A stretch of DNA of 64,000 nucleotides from Leptospira ainlahdjerensis (GTDB lineage: Bacteria > Spirochaetota > Leptospiria > Leptospirales > Leptospiraceae): contig NZ_JAFFPU010000011.1 in assembly GCF_016919175.1 (NCBI RefSeq), positions 34,195 to 98,194 of the forward strand, read 5' to 3'. A program made the translations under genes and the position numbers. Shown in pieces: positions 37,526-54,654 of this stretch (within the stretch, counting starts at the first letter, position 1; each line of letters opens with the position of its first letter). The notes below the pieces were generated by a model. That model was not told the DNA's origin. It ran no database searches and saw only the letters and a program-made list of their open reading frames with translations.

Positions 37526-37611
37526 GCTATTTGTATCGGAAACTGCCCAGAAAAAGAAAAGAGACTTAATTTTGGAATTTTTTCACCTTTTAGAAAAGGG
37601 GAATCGGTTTG

Positions 37612-37758
37612 TGTGAGTTCCTACTTTTGAGCCGCATGGAGGGGGAAAAGTCCCCCTCGCTCCAGACGCTTTCGCGTCTTACGCTACCCCCTTTCCGGGG
37701 AACTTCTTCCGGATGAAAACCCCGGACCCCGCTTTTTTGAAAAGAATTGTAGGAACTA
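37612..37758 (-). repeat. Inverted repeat, right arm (flanks ftsK)
   Basis: Contains AGTCCCCCTCGCT, CGCGTCTTACGCTACCCCC, TTTCCGGGG and AACCCCGGACCC, the reverse complement of the left arm blocks in the same order. Type 2 dyad remnants lie at both ends (GTGTGAGTTCCTAC and TTGTAGGAACTA). Confidence 0.7.
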
Positions 37759-37900
37759 CCACTTTGAATTCTCTATTTCCTTTTCGAGGAGAATCGATGA
37801 AATCAATTACGATGTTCCTAAAAGAAGAATTTATTTCTCGGATCACAAAGCTCTGAGAATTCTCATATCTGGAGTCGACCGGGTGTTTTTCGGGAAGAAA

Positions 37901-38300
37901 TCCGGCGTTTAGCCGAACTTCGTATAAACGCAAAAAGCAGATGGAGTTCCTACATCACTCTCAGGAAACAAGTCCGGCGTTTAGCCGAACTTCGTATAAA
38001 CGCAAAAAAGCAGTTGGAGTTCCTACATCACTCTCAAGAAACAAGTCCGCGCGCTTAGGCGAACTTCGCATAAATGCAAAAAAGCGGTTGGAGTTCCTAC
38101 ATCACTCTCAAGAAACAAGTCCATGCGTTTAGGCGAACTTCGCATAAACGCAAAAAGCAGCTGGAGTTCCTACATCACTCTCAAGAAACAAGTCCGGCGT
38201 TTAGCCGAACTTCGTATAAACGCAAAAAAGCAGCTGGAGTTCCTACATAACTCTCAAGAAACAAGTCCGGCGCTTAGGCAAACTTCGTATAAACGCAAAA
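37901..38300. repeat. Tandem array 1 of dyad type 1 (six units, 72-74 bp)
   Basis: Six copies of the core GAACTTCG at 37915, 37987, 38061, 38135, 38207 and about 38280. The best copy (38125-38151) has arms GCGTTTA and TAAACGC around GCGAACTTCGC. The rest of each unit is close to constant (GGAGTTCCTACATCACTCTCAAG). It lies between the ftsK start and the DUF1349 gene 3' end. Units have no variable spacers. Confidence 0.92.
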
Positions 38301-38352
38301 CTTCAGGTCCTATAAAACATCCACAACTCAACGCGAAGTTCGAATTAGAAAA

Positions 38353-38940
38353 TCAGACCGGCCATTCGGAAGCACCCAGTTCAAAATGATCAAAGATACA
38401 ATCAAAGGAACTTTCCATCGGACTACAAGCATAGATTCCAACGGCAAACGGTCGACGATTCGAAAGCAAATGAGTCATCCGAAGCTGTTTCCAGTCCATT
38501 CCATTTTCAGAATATTCTAATAAAAAATCGTTTTCTTTGTTTTGAATTCGATACCACATCGTATAGATCTTAGAGTGGATATCGAGAGTGGCCCAATCGG
38601 AATAGCCGAGGTTTGTAACAACGGAACCCAGGCGCGAATGATCGGAAGTTTCATATTCTATGGAAGTTTTGATCCAATTTTCAGAATCGATTCTAACGAT
38701 CAGACCACACTGATCGTATTGTTTCTTTGGATAAAATTCAGTTCTTACGGAAAGTGAAAAATCGGCCGTAATATTTTTCAAAAGACAATGACCGTTGTCC
38801 CTTCGAAAGCCGTAATGTGTCCTCTGCCAAAAATCCGTATCCGGAGAAGTTTTAAAAAACAATCTATGATTTTTAATCTCGAATTTCGGAGGATTCTTCC
38901 AGAAAAAATCCTTATCAAGTTCTTCTTCATTCTTAAACAT
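38353..38940 (-). CDS. DUF1349 family protein
   Basis: A 195-residue soluble protein of the DUF1349 group, a concanavalin-like beta-sandwich related to the C-terminal domain of some glycosidases. Landmarks are the aromatic KTSPDTDFWQRTHYGF, ADFSLSVRTEFYPKKQYDQCGLIV, WIKTSIEY and SVVTNLGYSDWA. No catalytic role is established for the stand-alone form; sugar binding is inference. The start has AAGGAG at a suitable distance. It follows the monooxygenase gene by 128 bp on the same strand. Confidence 0.8.
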   Translation of the reverse strand: MFKNEEELDKDFFWKNPPKFEIKNHRLFFKTSPDTDFWQRTHYGFRRDNGHCLLKNITADFSLSVRTEFYPKKQYDQCGLIVRIDSENWIKTSIEYETSDHSRLGSVVTNLGYSDWATLDIHSKIYTMWYRIQNKENDFLLEYSENGMDWKQLRMTHLLSNRRPFAVGIYACSPMESSFDCIFDHFELGASEWPV

Positions 38941-39068
38941 TTTAGAATCTCCTTATACAGTCTTTTCCCTTGATTCTAAAATTCTTACTTTTCAGATACA
39001 AAGAATTTGATTCTAATTTTGTCATTTGATAGAAAAGAGAATTGTTTGTCCGAAGATCGGACATTTTT

Positions 39069-40082
39069 TTAAATCGAAAGAATCGGCTTTAGATCAAACT
39101 CATTTGCAAGAAGACGATAGGAACGAAGTCTATCTTCAAAATCATAGGTAATCGTCGTCACAACAACCTCTTCCACTTCGTATTCTTCTGTTAATCGAAG
39201 AATCTCTTCTTTCACTTGATCGGGGGTTCCCGCGACCATCCTCCCGCGATTTTGCAGGATGACCGCCTTCTCAAACTCGGTATATTGACTTTTGATCACT
39301 TCTTCATAAGACAATACTCCTTCGCTGATTCCTTTTCCGATATTCAACAACTGCCGATCCATTACGGTCCTTAACTCTTCCGCTTTTTCTTCGCTCTCCG
39401 CGCAGAGAACAAAAATTCCTAAACTCGCTTGTGGAAAAGCCAAAGATTCCGAAGGACAAAAACGATCCTTATAAGCCCTCACCGCATTCGGTCCGCCAAG
39501 AGGATTGATAAAATGAGCAAAAGAAAGCGCTAAACCGAAATGAGCCGCGAGCAAACCGCTCTCCCCGCTCGATGTAAGAATCCACAACTCCGGAACCGTA
39601 TCCGCTTTCGGGATCGCCTTAACCTTCATCTGAATCGAATCTTCCTCGGCTCGGTCCGTAAGATAACACTGAAGATCCAAGAGTTGCTGACCAAAATCGT
39701 TTCGAATGAATTGTGATCCCGGATTTAAAATCGAAGCGGTCAATCGATCGCTTCCAGAAGCTCTTCCCAATCCCAAGTCGATTCTTCCCGGAAAGAGGGT
39801 TTCCAACATTCTAAAATTCTCGGCGACTTTTAAGGCGCTGTGATTGGGAAGCATCACACCTCCCGCGCCGACGCGAATATTTTTCGTGATCCCTGCGAGA
39901 TGTGAAATCAAAACCTCGGGAGTAGAACCTGCAAGTCCTTGAATATTATGATGTTCTGATACCCAAAATCGTGTGTAACCTAATTCGTCCGCGAGTTTTG
40001 CGAGTTCAATCGTTTCCTGGACGGCCTGTCTTGCAGAACCGCCCTTTCGAATCGGAGATTGATCCAGTACGCTTAATTTCAT
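39069..40082 (-). CDS. LLM class flavin-dependent oxidoreductase
   Basis: A 337-residue luciferase-like monooxygenase (bacterial luciferase fold, MsnO8-like subgroup), using reduced flavin and oxygen on an unknown substrate. Markers are the start MKLSVLDQSPIRKG, GYTRFWVSEHHN, GAGGVMLPNHSALKVAENF, DLGLGRASGSD and the late GTPDQVKEEI. It is 2 bp downstream of the SDR gene, so the two oxidoreductases are one unit and may act on the same pathway. Confidence 0.88.
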   Translation of the reverse strand: MKLSVLDQSPIRKGGSARQAVQETIELAKLADELGYTRFWVSEHHNIQGLAGSTPEVLISHLAGITKNIRVGAGGVMLPNHSALKVAENFRMLETLFPGRIDLGLGRASGSDRLTASILNPGSQFIRNDFGQQLLDLQCYLTDRAEEDSIQMKVKAIPKADTVPELWILTSSGESGLLAAHFGLALSFAHFINPLGGPNAVRAYKDRFCPSESLAFPQASLGIFVLCAESEEKAEELRTVMDRQLLNIGKGISEGVLSYEEVIKSQYTEFEKAVILQNRGRMVAGTPDQVKEEILRLTEEYEVEEVVVTTITYDFEDRLRSYRLLANEFDLKPILSI

Positions 40083-40084
40083 AC

Positions 40085-40879
40085 TTAAAATGCCGATTTA
40101 ATGACTCCCCCGTCGACTCGAATAGCGGCGCCATTCGTTCCGGAAGAGAGAGGGTTAGAGAGGTAAACCACTATATTTGCAATTTCATCCACACTCTCAA
40201 ATCTTTGAAGAAGAGAAGACGGGCGCACATTCTTAAAAAATTCTTTTTCAACGGTTTCGGTGGAAACCTTTTGATTGGAAGCGAGATTCTCTATAAACCC
40301 TCCAACGCCTTCCGAACGAGTGGGTCCAGGAAGAACTGAATTCACGGTAACGTTAGTTCCCTTTGTCAGTTCGGCGAGTCCCCTTGCGAGAGAGATCTGC
40401 GCGCTCTTCGTGACTCCGTAGTGAATCATCTCTTCCGGAATTTGAACTCCGGATTCGCTCGAGATAAAAAGGATTCTTCCCCAATTTTTCTTTAGCATTT
40501 TAGGAAGATAGAATCTGGAGAGTCTTACACCGCTTAAGAGATTTATTTCCAAAAAACGAAACCAATCTTCGTCAGGAATTTCCGCAAAGTCCTTCGGTTC
40601 GAAAATTCCCACGTTGTTGATAAGAATATCGACCTCGGGTAATTCTTTCAAAATCGAATCGATCTCTTGCTTTTTTCCAAAGTCGGCGATCAATCCTTTT
40701 ACGTTTCCGTTCGGAATCTCATTCTTCAATTGAGCGATCGCTTGATCCACACGGGACTCAGTTCTTCCGTTTATAAATACGTTTGCACCTTCGTTTAGCA
40801 GCCGTTTTGCGATCGCAAAACCGATACCCGCCGTCGAGCCAGAAATCAGCGCGGTCTTTCCTTTTAACATCATTTCCAT
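40085..40879 (-). CDS. SDR family oxidoreductase
   Basis: A 264-residue classical short-chain dehydrogenase. The nucleotide-binding motif is GSTAGIGFAIAK, followed by NNVG (INNVGIF), the catalytic Ser in FISSESG and YGVTK (Tyr-Lys pair). Lys/Arg residues near the start (NGRTESR) suggest NADP(H). Substrate is unknown. The ATG at 40879 is given; Met4 (40870) is an equally good start, giving MLKGKTALISG. It is co-transcribed with the LLM gene. Confidence 0.9.
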   Translation of the reverse strand: MEMMLKGKTALISGSTAGIGFAIAKRLLNEGANVFINGRTESRVDQAIAQLKNEIPNGNVKGLIADFGKKQEIDSILKELPEVDILINNVGIFEPKDFAEIPDEDWFRFLEINLLSGVRLSRFYLPKMLKKNWGRILFISSESGVQIPEEMIHYGVTKSAQISLARGLAELTKGTNVTVNSVLPGPTRSEGVGGFIENLASNQKVSTETVEKEFFKNVRPSSLLQRFESVDEIANIVVYLSNPLSSGTNGAAIRVDGGVIKSAF

Positions 40880-40997
40880 AGAATTCTAAAACTCCGATCT
40901 CTTTAAGAGTTAGACAAGTTTTAAAATCAATGGAAATCAAAAACAAAGAATCATTCGAGTTTAGAGCCTACTCTAAATTCGAAGATAAGCTTATTTT

Positions 40998-41501
40998 TTA
41001 CGGTACTTTTCTTTTTTCAGGCAAAGAAAAGAGATCGGCCAAAGAATCAAATGCGGGCTCCATCTCAAACTCAAGATCGCTCTCAAAAACATCTTCGTCT
41101 TCATCCTCGTCTTCAAATTCATCGCCTGGGTAACCCTTATGTTTGAGGAGATAAACCGCACAAGGATCCTCGGGATCATACGTCGGGAACAGAACGAGGT
41201 TATAAGTGAAGGAGTCTTTGACAAATTCCGATTTCAATTCAGCAAAGGCGATCGGTTCATCCGTATCAAGAGCTTCCGCGATCGCAAGCCGAATGCTCTG
41301 ATCAACCAACCCTCCCATCCGATTCCCTATGTCCTTGATCAATTCGATCTCGAAAAGCTGATTCGTTTTTTTTTCTAAAAATTCTTTATTTGAGAACTTA
41401 ATAAATTCTCCGTTAAGAATTCTTTCGCTCAAAGCCGAGGGAAGGACCGTTCCAAACGCGGCTTGATAACAATCCAAAAGATATTGGTTTTTATTCTTCA
41501 A
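40998..41501 (-). CDS. Hypothetical acidic protein
   Basis: A 167-residue soluble protein of no recognised family. The middle has a regular alpha/beta look (SFTYNLVLFPTYDPEDPCAV), and the C-terminal third is very acidic with a run of alternating Asp/Glu (about 128-136). The start is TTG at 41501, overlapping the stop of the upstream membrane protein gene as TTGA, with GGAG about 11 bases before it. Coupled translation with that gene is therefore likely. Confidence 0.65.
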   Translation of the reverse strand: MKNKNQYLLDCYQAAFGTVLPSALSERILNGEFIKFSNKEFLEKKTNQLFEIELIKDIGNRMGGLVDQSIRLAIAEALDTDEPIAFAELKSEFVKDSFTYNLVLFPTYDPEDPCAVYLLKHKGYPGDEFEDEDEDEDVFESDLEFEMEPAFDSLADLFSLPEKRKVP

Positions 41502-42199
41502 TTGATTCTTTCTCCAATTTCCCGATCAACAAAAGGCTTGCTATACGTTTTGCTTTCAAATAGGCGAACCGCATAGAATCCTATATTTAAATGCCAAAAA
41601 AAAAATGCGAAAGCCGAAGTTAAATCTTGGCCTTTGACAAGGTCTTCGGACCCATCCTCTAAAATTTTCAAACCCCTTGCGATCGACCGCGTCCATTCAT
41701 GATCCGCGACAAAAACGGTCAAACAAGGAAGAATGGAAAGAAGGACGGCGTTCCTTTTTGATTCGGAAGGAAGACTTTTTCCGAAGACGCTCTCCAAAAT
41801 TTTTATTTCCAAAAAGGAAGAAAACGTTAGCACAATCGAAAATATCGCAAATTCAAAAAACGGATTTGATGCAAAATATTCTTTATTTAGAATATTCAAA
41901 AACCTATATTTATTTTGAATTATTTCAAAAAGAAAGAATAATACAAAAAAGAGAAAACTTGTCAAAACGAAAAAACGCAATTTTCGATCCGATCCTATTC
42001 TTAGCTTCGGATAAGAACGTAAAATCCAAACGATCGCCACGGCAAAAGCAACGCAAGCGAAGAGAATTGCCAAAGAAGAGGACACTGGATCGGACCATTC
42101 TCGTTTCGCTTTCACAAGAAAGTATCCGGAGGATATACCGAAGCCCAATAAAATCCTGAGAATATGAAACCAACGAGAAAAACTGTTTTCTTCTTCCAT
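41498..42199 (-). CDS. Hypothetical polytopic membrane protein
   Basis: A 233-residue protein with about five or six hydrophobic segments (near 13-28, 38-60, 75-95, 115-137, 150-168 and 195-215) separated by short charged loops. No family or motif is recognised. It has codon use like its neighbours and overlaps the following acidic protein gene, so the pair probably forms an operon. Confidence 0.65.
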   Translation of the reverse strand: MEEENSFSRWFHILRILLGFGISSGYFLVKAKREWSDPVSSSLAILFACVAFAVAIVWILRSYPKLRIGSDRKLRFFVLTSFLFFVLFFLFEIIQNKYRFLNILNKEYFASNPFFEFAIFSIVLTFSSFLEIKILESVFGKSLPSESKRNAVLLSILPCLTVFVADHEWTRSIARGLKILEDGSEDLVKGQDLTSAFAFFFWHLNIGFYAVRLFESKTYSKPFVDREIGERIN

Positions 42200-42330
42200 C
42201 CGTCGCCTTAGGATAACTTCCGCTCTCTGAAAACGAGAAGTCTTCCAAAAACAACAATCCGTCGTTTAGAATTCTACGCTTTTTTCGTTTTGAATCTCCG
42301 AATATCAAATCAGCTTATAAGAATAGAACG

Positions 42331-42768
42331 TTATACACCCGTTGAACCGAAACCGCCTGCGCCTCGCTCGGTTTGATCTGGGAATTCTTCGACGAGGGAC
42401 CATTCCGCATACCATGTTTTACGAATGAGCAGCTGAGCAACTCTCATTCCGTGCTCGACGACATAGGGAGAATCTCCTAAATTCAAAAGAGGAATCATCA
42501 ACTCTCCTCTATAATCACTGTCGATCGTACCGGGAGAATTCGGAATGAGAATTCGATTTTTAGTCGAGAAGCCCGATCGTGGACGAATTTCAAAATGATA
42601 TTCCGGAGGAATCGCAAAAGAGAGCCCTGTTGGAACCAAAATAATCTTCCCCGGTTCGAGGGTTAGATTGGAATCCAGACACGCGTGCACGTCATAACCC
42701 GCCGAATGAATCGTTTGTAATCCGGGAAGTTCGGCGTTTGGTTTTAATTTTTTAACTGAGATTTTCAT
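42331..42768 (-). CDS. dut: dUTP diphosphatase
   Basis: A 145-residue trimeric dUTPase that keeps uracil out of DNA and supplies dUMP. All five family motifs are seen: HSAGYDVHACL, RSGFSTKN, GTIDSDYRGEL, GMRVAQLLI and ERGAGGFGSTGV. Length is standard. A 71-bp tandem array lies immediately upstream of the start, so the promoter must be within or next to that array. Confidence 0.97.
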   Translation of the reverse strand: MKISVKKLKPNAELPGLQTIHSAGYDVHACLDSNLTLEPGKIILVPTGLSFAIPPEYHFEIRPRSGFSTKNRILIPNSPGTIDSDYRGELMIPLLNLGDSPYVVEHGMRVAQLLIRKTWYAEWSLVEEFPDQTERGAGGFGSTGV

Positions 42769-42856
42769 TCTTTTGTGAATCCCCTCTCTTAAAGATTTTT
42801 TCTAAAGAAAGAGATTTCCATGATTCTTATCAGAATCTCAGCCACAATCTTTTATC

Positions 42857-43385
42857 GAATGAAATTAGGCGAACTTCGTAGAATCGGAGAAGTCACAAAT
42901 CTGTAAGAGTTCCTACAAAAATCCTTACAGTGCAATTAGGCGAACTTCGCAGAATCGGAGAAATCACAAATCTGTAAGAGTTCCCACAAAAATCCTTACA
43001 GTGCAATTAGGCGAACTTCGCAAAAACGAAGAAATCGCAAATCTGTAAGAGTTCCCACAAAAATCCCCACAGTGCAATTAGGCGAACTTCGCAAAAACGA
43101 AGAAATCGCAAATCTGTAAGAGTTCCCACAACGATCCCAACAGTGAGATTAGGCAAACTTCGCAGAATCGGAGAAGTCGCAAACCTGTGAGAGTTCCCAC
43201 AACGATCCCAACAGTGAAATTAGGCGAACTTCGCAGAATCGGAGAAGTCGCAAACCTGTGAGAGTTCCTACAAAAATCCCCACGGTGAGATTAGGCGAAC
43301 TTCGCAGAATCGGAGAAGTCGCAAACCTGTGAGAGTTCCTACAAAAATCCTTACAGTTAAATTAGGCGAACTTCTTAGAATCGCT
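42857..43385. repeat. Tandem array 2 (eight cores, exactly 71-bp period)
   Basis: The core GAACTTC occurs at 42871, 42942, 43013, 43084, 43155, 43226, 43297 and 43368, always 71 bp apart (the fifth has AAACTTC). Each unit holds the type 1 dyad (GCGAACTTCGC) and about 25 bp later the type 2 dyad (TGTGAGAGTTCCCACA or variants). It lies between the dut start and the 3' end of the M16 peptidase gene. Confidence 0.95.
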
Positions 43386-44958
43386 GCCACTCGTCAGGAC
43401 GGAACTACAACCCTTTCGCATCGATAAATTATACGAACCTCACACAAACGGATCGCTTTCGCGCTCTCCGAAACCAAAAGGCGAGAAACCTACATTCAGA
43501 GAACTTCCGACTCAAAAACCGAAAACAAGAACTTCAAATTGTTTTACAACTGCCAAAATGCAAAGAGAAGTAAAGAATGCTTGTCTGGCAAAAGGAATAT
43601 CGGTAAAAAATGAAAAGTAGATTTGAAAAAGGGCGAATAGAAAAAATTGAAAAACTTAGAGAGAAAAAAGCTTTATCGCCGCTTTTTCTTCTTTGACGCC
43701 AAGATTACCAAGAGCGGAAAGATGGAGTTTTGGAATTCCAAAAACGGATTTTGCAAAGTTGTTGAGATCGTCCAGAGTAATGGAATAGATCTCCTTTACC
43801 CTTTCTTCGTAAGTATAATTTCTTCCATAGTAGAGTTCCATCAGAGCAATTGTATTCATTCGAGATTCCGTTTGCTCGTAGCTGATGGATAGCGTTCCCT
43901 CGTGGTTGGTCTGGGCGTCTCGCAGTTCTTTTTCCGTGATGCCGTGGTCCAGGATCGATTTGAGTTCGTCGGAGATGGTTTCCATACAAGTGATGAATTT
44001 GTCTTTTGAAGTGGAACAAACGATACTGTTGATCCCAACATCCGCATACGAAGAAGGATACGCCGTGATCTGATAACAAAGTCCTTTCTCTTCTCGCACT
44101 TTTTGAAAAAGTCGGGAAGAAGTTCCACCGCCTAAGATATGAGTGAACAAACTCGCTTTGGAAGCGTTGTGAAACTCTCTTTGAAAGCCCTCGCCGCCCA
44201 AAATAAAATAAACCTGTTCCAGCTTCTTTTTTTTTGGAAAGTATCCCCATTTCTTTTTGGGAAGAATCAGGTCGTTCCCTTCTTTCTTTTTATTTCTGGG
44301 TTTGTTAAAATGTTTCCCAACGATGGAAAATATTTCATCCGGTTCGAAGTTTCCGGAAACGGAAAGAAACATATTTTCAGTGTGGTAATTCGTATCATAG
44401 AATTCTAATAAACTCTTATGACTCACCTTGGAGATGGATTCTCTAGTTCCGATGATATCTCGTCCTAAAGGATTCTTAGGAAAAAAATTCTGATAATAAA
44501 AGTCGTGGATATAATCTTCCGGAGAATCTTCATAACCTTGGAGTTCTTCCAAGATCACACCTGCCTCGTTTTCAATATCCGATTGTTTGAGCAGAGGCTG
44601 GTAGATCATTTCGGATAACAATTCTAATCCTAGATCCAGGTGTTTACCCGCAACTGTAACGTGAAAGTAAGTGTATTCTCTGGAAGTCGCCGCGTTCGTA
44701 AAACCGCCGACCCTTTCGATGTCTTCTGCTTGTTCTTTCGCGGTGCGTTTCGCCGTGTCTTTGAAGAGCATGTGCTCTAAAAAGTGACAATAGCCTGCGT
44801 TCTTCGGAGATTCGTGTCTGGAACCGACTCGGACAAAAACGCCGGCGGAGACACTGACTGTATGAGGAGCTTTTTGAAAGAGGACCGTGATGCCCCCGGG
44901 AAGAACTTTCCTATAGACTTGCTGTGAAGGTTCTTGCTCCAAGGGCGCTTTTGAAATC

Positions 44959-47055
<2,097 letters not shown>

Positions 47056-47066
47056 GTCGGACTCGC

Positions 47067-47333
<267 letters not shown>

Positions 47334-47385
47334 ATCGTGAATATACCTTTTTACCATTTTTCAGGTCATAGGCCCCCCTTTAAAG

Positions 47386-48339
47386 CTAATTTTTAGGGAA
47401 GACTCTTAAATATTTATAATCTAACTCATGGATTCCATGTTCTTCTTTCTTACACCAAGCGAGAATCTCTCCTTCCGGAGAAACGAGTAAGAATTCGGTG
47501 GGAGGAATCCATTCCAACTTGGTCTTTCTTCCATTGAGAACGTTTCGGACTTCCGTCCCGGGAATTTCGAGGGTTGGAAATTCTAAGATCGCCTCCGGAG
47601 GATGGATTTTGACCTTTCCTTCCAAAAGATTCTCATAAGAATCCGCTTGGTTCAGATGGATCTTTCCGATGCTCGTGCGAACCAGTCTTTCGAGACGAAG
47701 AGGAAACCCCGCTCGATCCGAAATGTCCATTACGATCTTTCGGATATACGTTCCGGCGGAAACCCGAATCTTAAATTGAATCGATTCTGCGCTAAAGTCT
47801 CCGAGTTCGTACTGATAGACGCGAATCTTTCGAATTGCAGGAACCAAGGCCACACCTTCTCGAAAAAGGTCGGACCTTCTCCGTCCATTCACCTTGAGAG
47901 CGGAAACGTCCGGGGCTTCCTGGGTTTCCCAGGTGGGCACCTCAAGAAAAAGTTCTTTTAAGAGATTTTGATTTTCTTGGAACCACGCGGCGGTTTGTTC
48001 TTTGGGAAGGGATTCTAAGATCTCTCCTTCCTTGTCTCCGGAATCGGTGGATTCTCCGGGTTTTACCCAGGCCTCGTAGGATTTTTCTTTTTCTAAGAAT
48101 ACGCTGGAAAAACTAGTACAACTTCCTATGGGAAGAATCATGAGTCCGCTTGCGGCTCGATCCAGAGTCCCCGTGTGACCGACTTTTTTTAAACGCAGTT
48201 TTTTACGCGCTACCACCACAAGATCCGAAGAAGTCATTCCCTCGGGTTTGTGAATGATTAAGAATCCGGACTCAGTCCGGATTGGTAGGCTTTCTGGTAA
48301 GTCTGAGTGATTCATCCAAACTCTGAATGTATTCCTCAT
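47386..48339 (-). CDS. truB: tRNA pseudouridine(55) synthase TruB
   Basis: A 317-residue enzyme that makes pseudouridine 55 in the tRNA T-loop. It has KPEGMTSSDLVV, the catalytic Asp in HTGTLDRAASGLM, YEAWVKPGESTDSGDKEG and SAGTYIRKIVMDI. The start overlaps rbfA by 68 bp if the ATG at 48339 is used; Met10 at 48312 still overlaps and is possible. The family usually starts a few residues before the GFLIIHKP block, so either is acceptable. Confidence 0.94.
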   Translation of the reverse strand: MRNTFRVWMNHSDLPESLPIRTESGFLIIHKPEGMTSSDLVVVARKKLRLKKVGHTGTLDRAASGLMILPIGSCTSFSSVFLEKEKSYEAWVKPGESTDSGDKEGEILESLPKEQTAAWFQENQNLLKELFLEVPTWETQEAPDVSALKVNGRRRSDLFREGVALVPAIRKIRVYQYELGDFSAESIQFKIRVSAGTYIRKIVMDISDRAGFPLRLERLVRTSIGKIHLNQADSYENLLEGKVKIHPPEAILEFPTLEIPGTEVRNVLNGRKTKLEWIPPTEFLLVSPEGEILAWCKKEEHGIHELDYKYLRVFPKN

Positions 48340-48625
48340 CCCAGAGGAACTGAATTCTTGGCGCGATTCTTAAACTTAACTTTCCCGATAACGTCGTCTG
48401 AAAAACGCCGGCGGCGCTGTTGAGTCCCGCTAATACCTTGATCTGCTTTTTCGGAGTACAGATCGCGGTTACAAAGATTCGCATATTCTTTCCGTCTTCG
48501 GAGATCTCCGCTCTGTGAACGGAAACCATGTGTACCCTCGGATCCTTGATCTTGCCGGAAAGGATCATCATCGCTACGGTTCGAACTGCTTCCGCTTCGA
48601 TTTTTTTTCTTCGGATCGGATTCAC
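48272..48625 (-). CDS. rbfA: Ribosome-binding factor A
   Basis: A 117-residue 30S maturation and cold-adaptation factor. The RbfA pattern is visible: IRRKKIEAEAVRTVAMMILSG, DPRVHMVSVHRAEISEDGKNMRIFVTA and RIAPRIQFLWDEEYIQSLDES. It is 15 bp after infB. Confidence 0.94.
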   Translation of the reverse strand: MNPIRRKKIEAEAVRTVAMMILSGKIKDPRVHMVSVHRAEISEDGKNMRIFVTAICTPKKQIKVLAGLNSAAGVFQTTLSGKLSLRIAPRIQFLWDEEYIQSLDESLRLTRKPTNPD

Positions 48626-48640
48626 AGTCCGTTACCCCGG

Positions 48641-51345
<2,705 letters not shown>

Positions 51346-51403
51346 CCCTGGCTTTCCGGAGTCACTAAAAGCTCCGGCTCTGAGAAAAACCCTTCGGGTT
51401 TTC

Positions 51404-53288
<1,885 letters not shown>

Positions 53289-53323
53289 ACCCCGGCCTTA
53301 TAGAGAGAAAACTCACAAATGAT

Positions 53324-53357
<34 letters not shown>

Positions 53358-53487
53358 AATTTGGCTACAGTGTAAAGTAAAAAAAGCCACGGATTCCGCG
53401 ACCGATTGAATTCCTTGGATTATTGCTTGTTTTCCAATCGATCCATTGGAATGGTATCGTTACATTCCCAGATCCAACCAGGTTTTC

Positions 53488-54654
53488 ATGAGAAATCTCA
53501 ATCCAATCTCCCGCATTCGCTCCCATCATAGAAGAATTTTTATTCTTTCTTTTGGAATTCTTTTGTTCGTCGTCGCCATCGCAAGTTGCACTCGATTCAA
53601 AGTGGACAATTACAATTCTTATCTTTATGGAAGAATTAAGTTGGGTCACACTCTCGCAGACGTTCAGGCAAAAATTTTGAACGGAGTTCCCACCAATCTT
53701 CCTCAGACGTTACCCGTGGTCGGAGGCAATGTTTACGTTCCCGATTTCGAACAATCCTTATTGAAAGTATTCTCCACCGATGGGGAATTAAAATTCATAT
53801 TAGGAATTTTGAAGGAAAAGGCGGGAGATAAATATAAATTTTTTCCAGCGAAGATTGGAAAGATAGGACTGATCGCCGTGAACGGACGCGAGGACATTTA
53901 TCTTCAATCTCGAACCGGAAAGGAAGAACAACCCAAGATGGATCCTGCAACGGAGGATATCTTCTTAAAAAAAAGCGGTTCGTTTGATACGGAATACAGA
54001 GAAGCGACTCCTTCGGCAATTCTTCATTTTTCCGACACAGGAAAATTATTAAATACGATCTACGTGGAAGGAACCTCCGGAAACACTCCTTTCGGATACA
54101 TTGAAAGAATGGAAACCGGAGAAGACGATCTTCTTTTTGTCTTTCATAGATTGAACGGAGAGATGAAATTTTCCGTTTATGAGAAGGGTGCGCTCTTACG
54201 CTCAATCGGCGCGTCCAATTTTTCAAACGTTATCTCGGATTCGGATTCCACACAAGTTCGTTTGGAGACGATTCTTCCGCATCAGGAAGGCAAATACGCG
54301 GTCGCTTCGTTTAGCATTTTTGATAAAAAGAATTCCCGTTTTAAATCCAGAAAAATTTTCAAGTATGATTTTGAAACGAAGTCCGCGAATCTGATCAAGG
54401 AAATACAGGATCCTTCCGAATCCTTGTATTGGATTTTAAAGGATAATAACTTTTTTCTCTGGGAAACCGAAACCGAGGAGGAGAGTTCGATCCGTCTCCA
54501 AGTGCACGACGACGACGGAAATCACGTAAACAACATTCGTTTGAACTACCTTCCTCCAAGGGGGCTTTGGAGAGAAACCTGGATGGATCTAAACGACGAG
54601 ATCTATTCCGCCAGAATCAAATCCGGATATCTGGAAATTCATAAATGGAAATAA
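53488..54654 (+). CDS. Lipoprotein of unknown function
   Basis: A 388-residue putative lipoprotein. From the ATG at 53488 (AGG 8 bases before) there is a basic N-terminus, a hydrophobic stretch and a spirochaete-type lipobox ending at Cys34 (VVAIASC). The rest is soluble and repetitive in beta pattern, with [32 protein letters not shown] and [14 protein letters not shown], which look like blades of a beta-propeller. No family was recognised. The frame opens 42 bp earlier but without a ribosome site. Its end overlaps the next gene by 10 bp. Confidence 0.78.
   Translation: MRNLNPISRIRSHHRRIFILSFGILLFVVAIASCTRFKVDNYNSYLYGRIKLGHTLADVQAKILNGVPTNLPQTLPVVGGNVYVPDFEQSLLKVFSTDGELKFILGILKEKAGDKYKFFPAKIGKIGLIAVNGREDIYLQSRTGKEEQPKMDPATEDIFLKKSGSFDTEYREATPSAILHFSDTGKLLNTIYVEGTSGNTPFGYIERMETGEDDLLFVFHRLNGEMKFSVYEKGALLRSIGASNFSNVISDSDSTQVRLETILPHQEGKYAVASFSIFDKKNSRFKSRKIFKYDFETKSANLIKEIQDPSESLYWILKDNNFFLWETETEEESSIRLQVHDDDGNHVNNIRLNYLPPRGLWRETWMDLNDEIYSARIKSGYLEIHKWK

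Noticed and set aside
37941..38389. Open reading frames inside the tandem arrays (also 56905-57177, 59274-59603, 63755-63976)
   Set aside because: They encode repeated peptides only because the DNA is repeated and lack ribosome sites; unit length changes (72-74 bp) would break the frame between strains.
42857..43385. CRISPR array
   Set aside because: The whole 71-bp unit is conserved, there are no unique spacers of constant length, and no cas gene is present. The same holds for the other four arrays.
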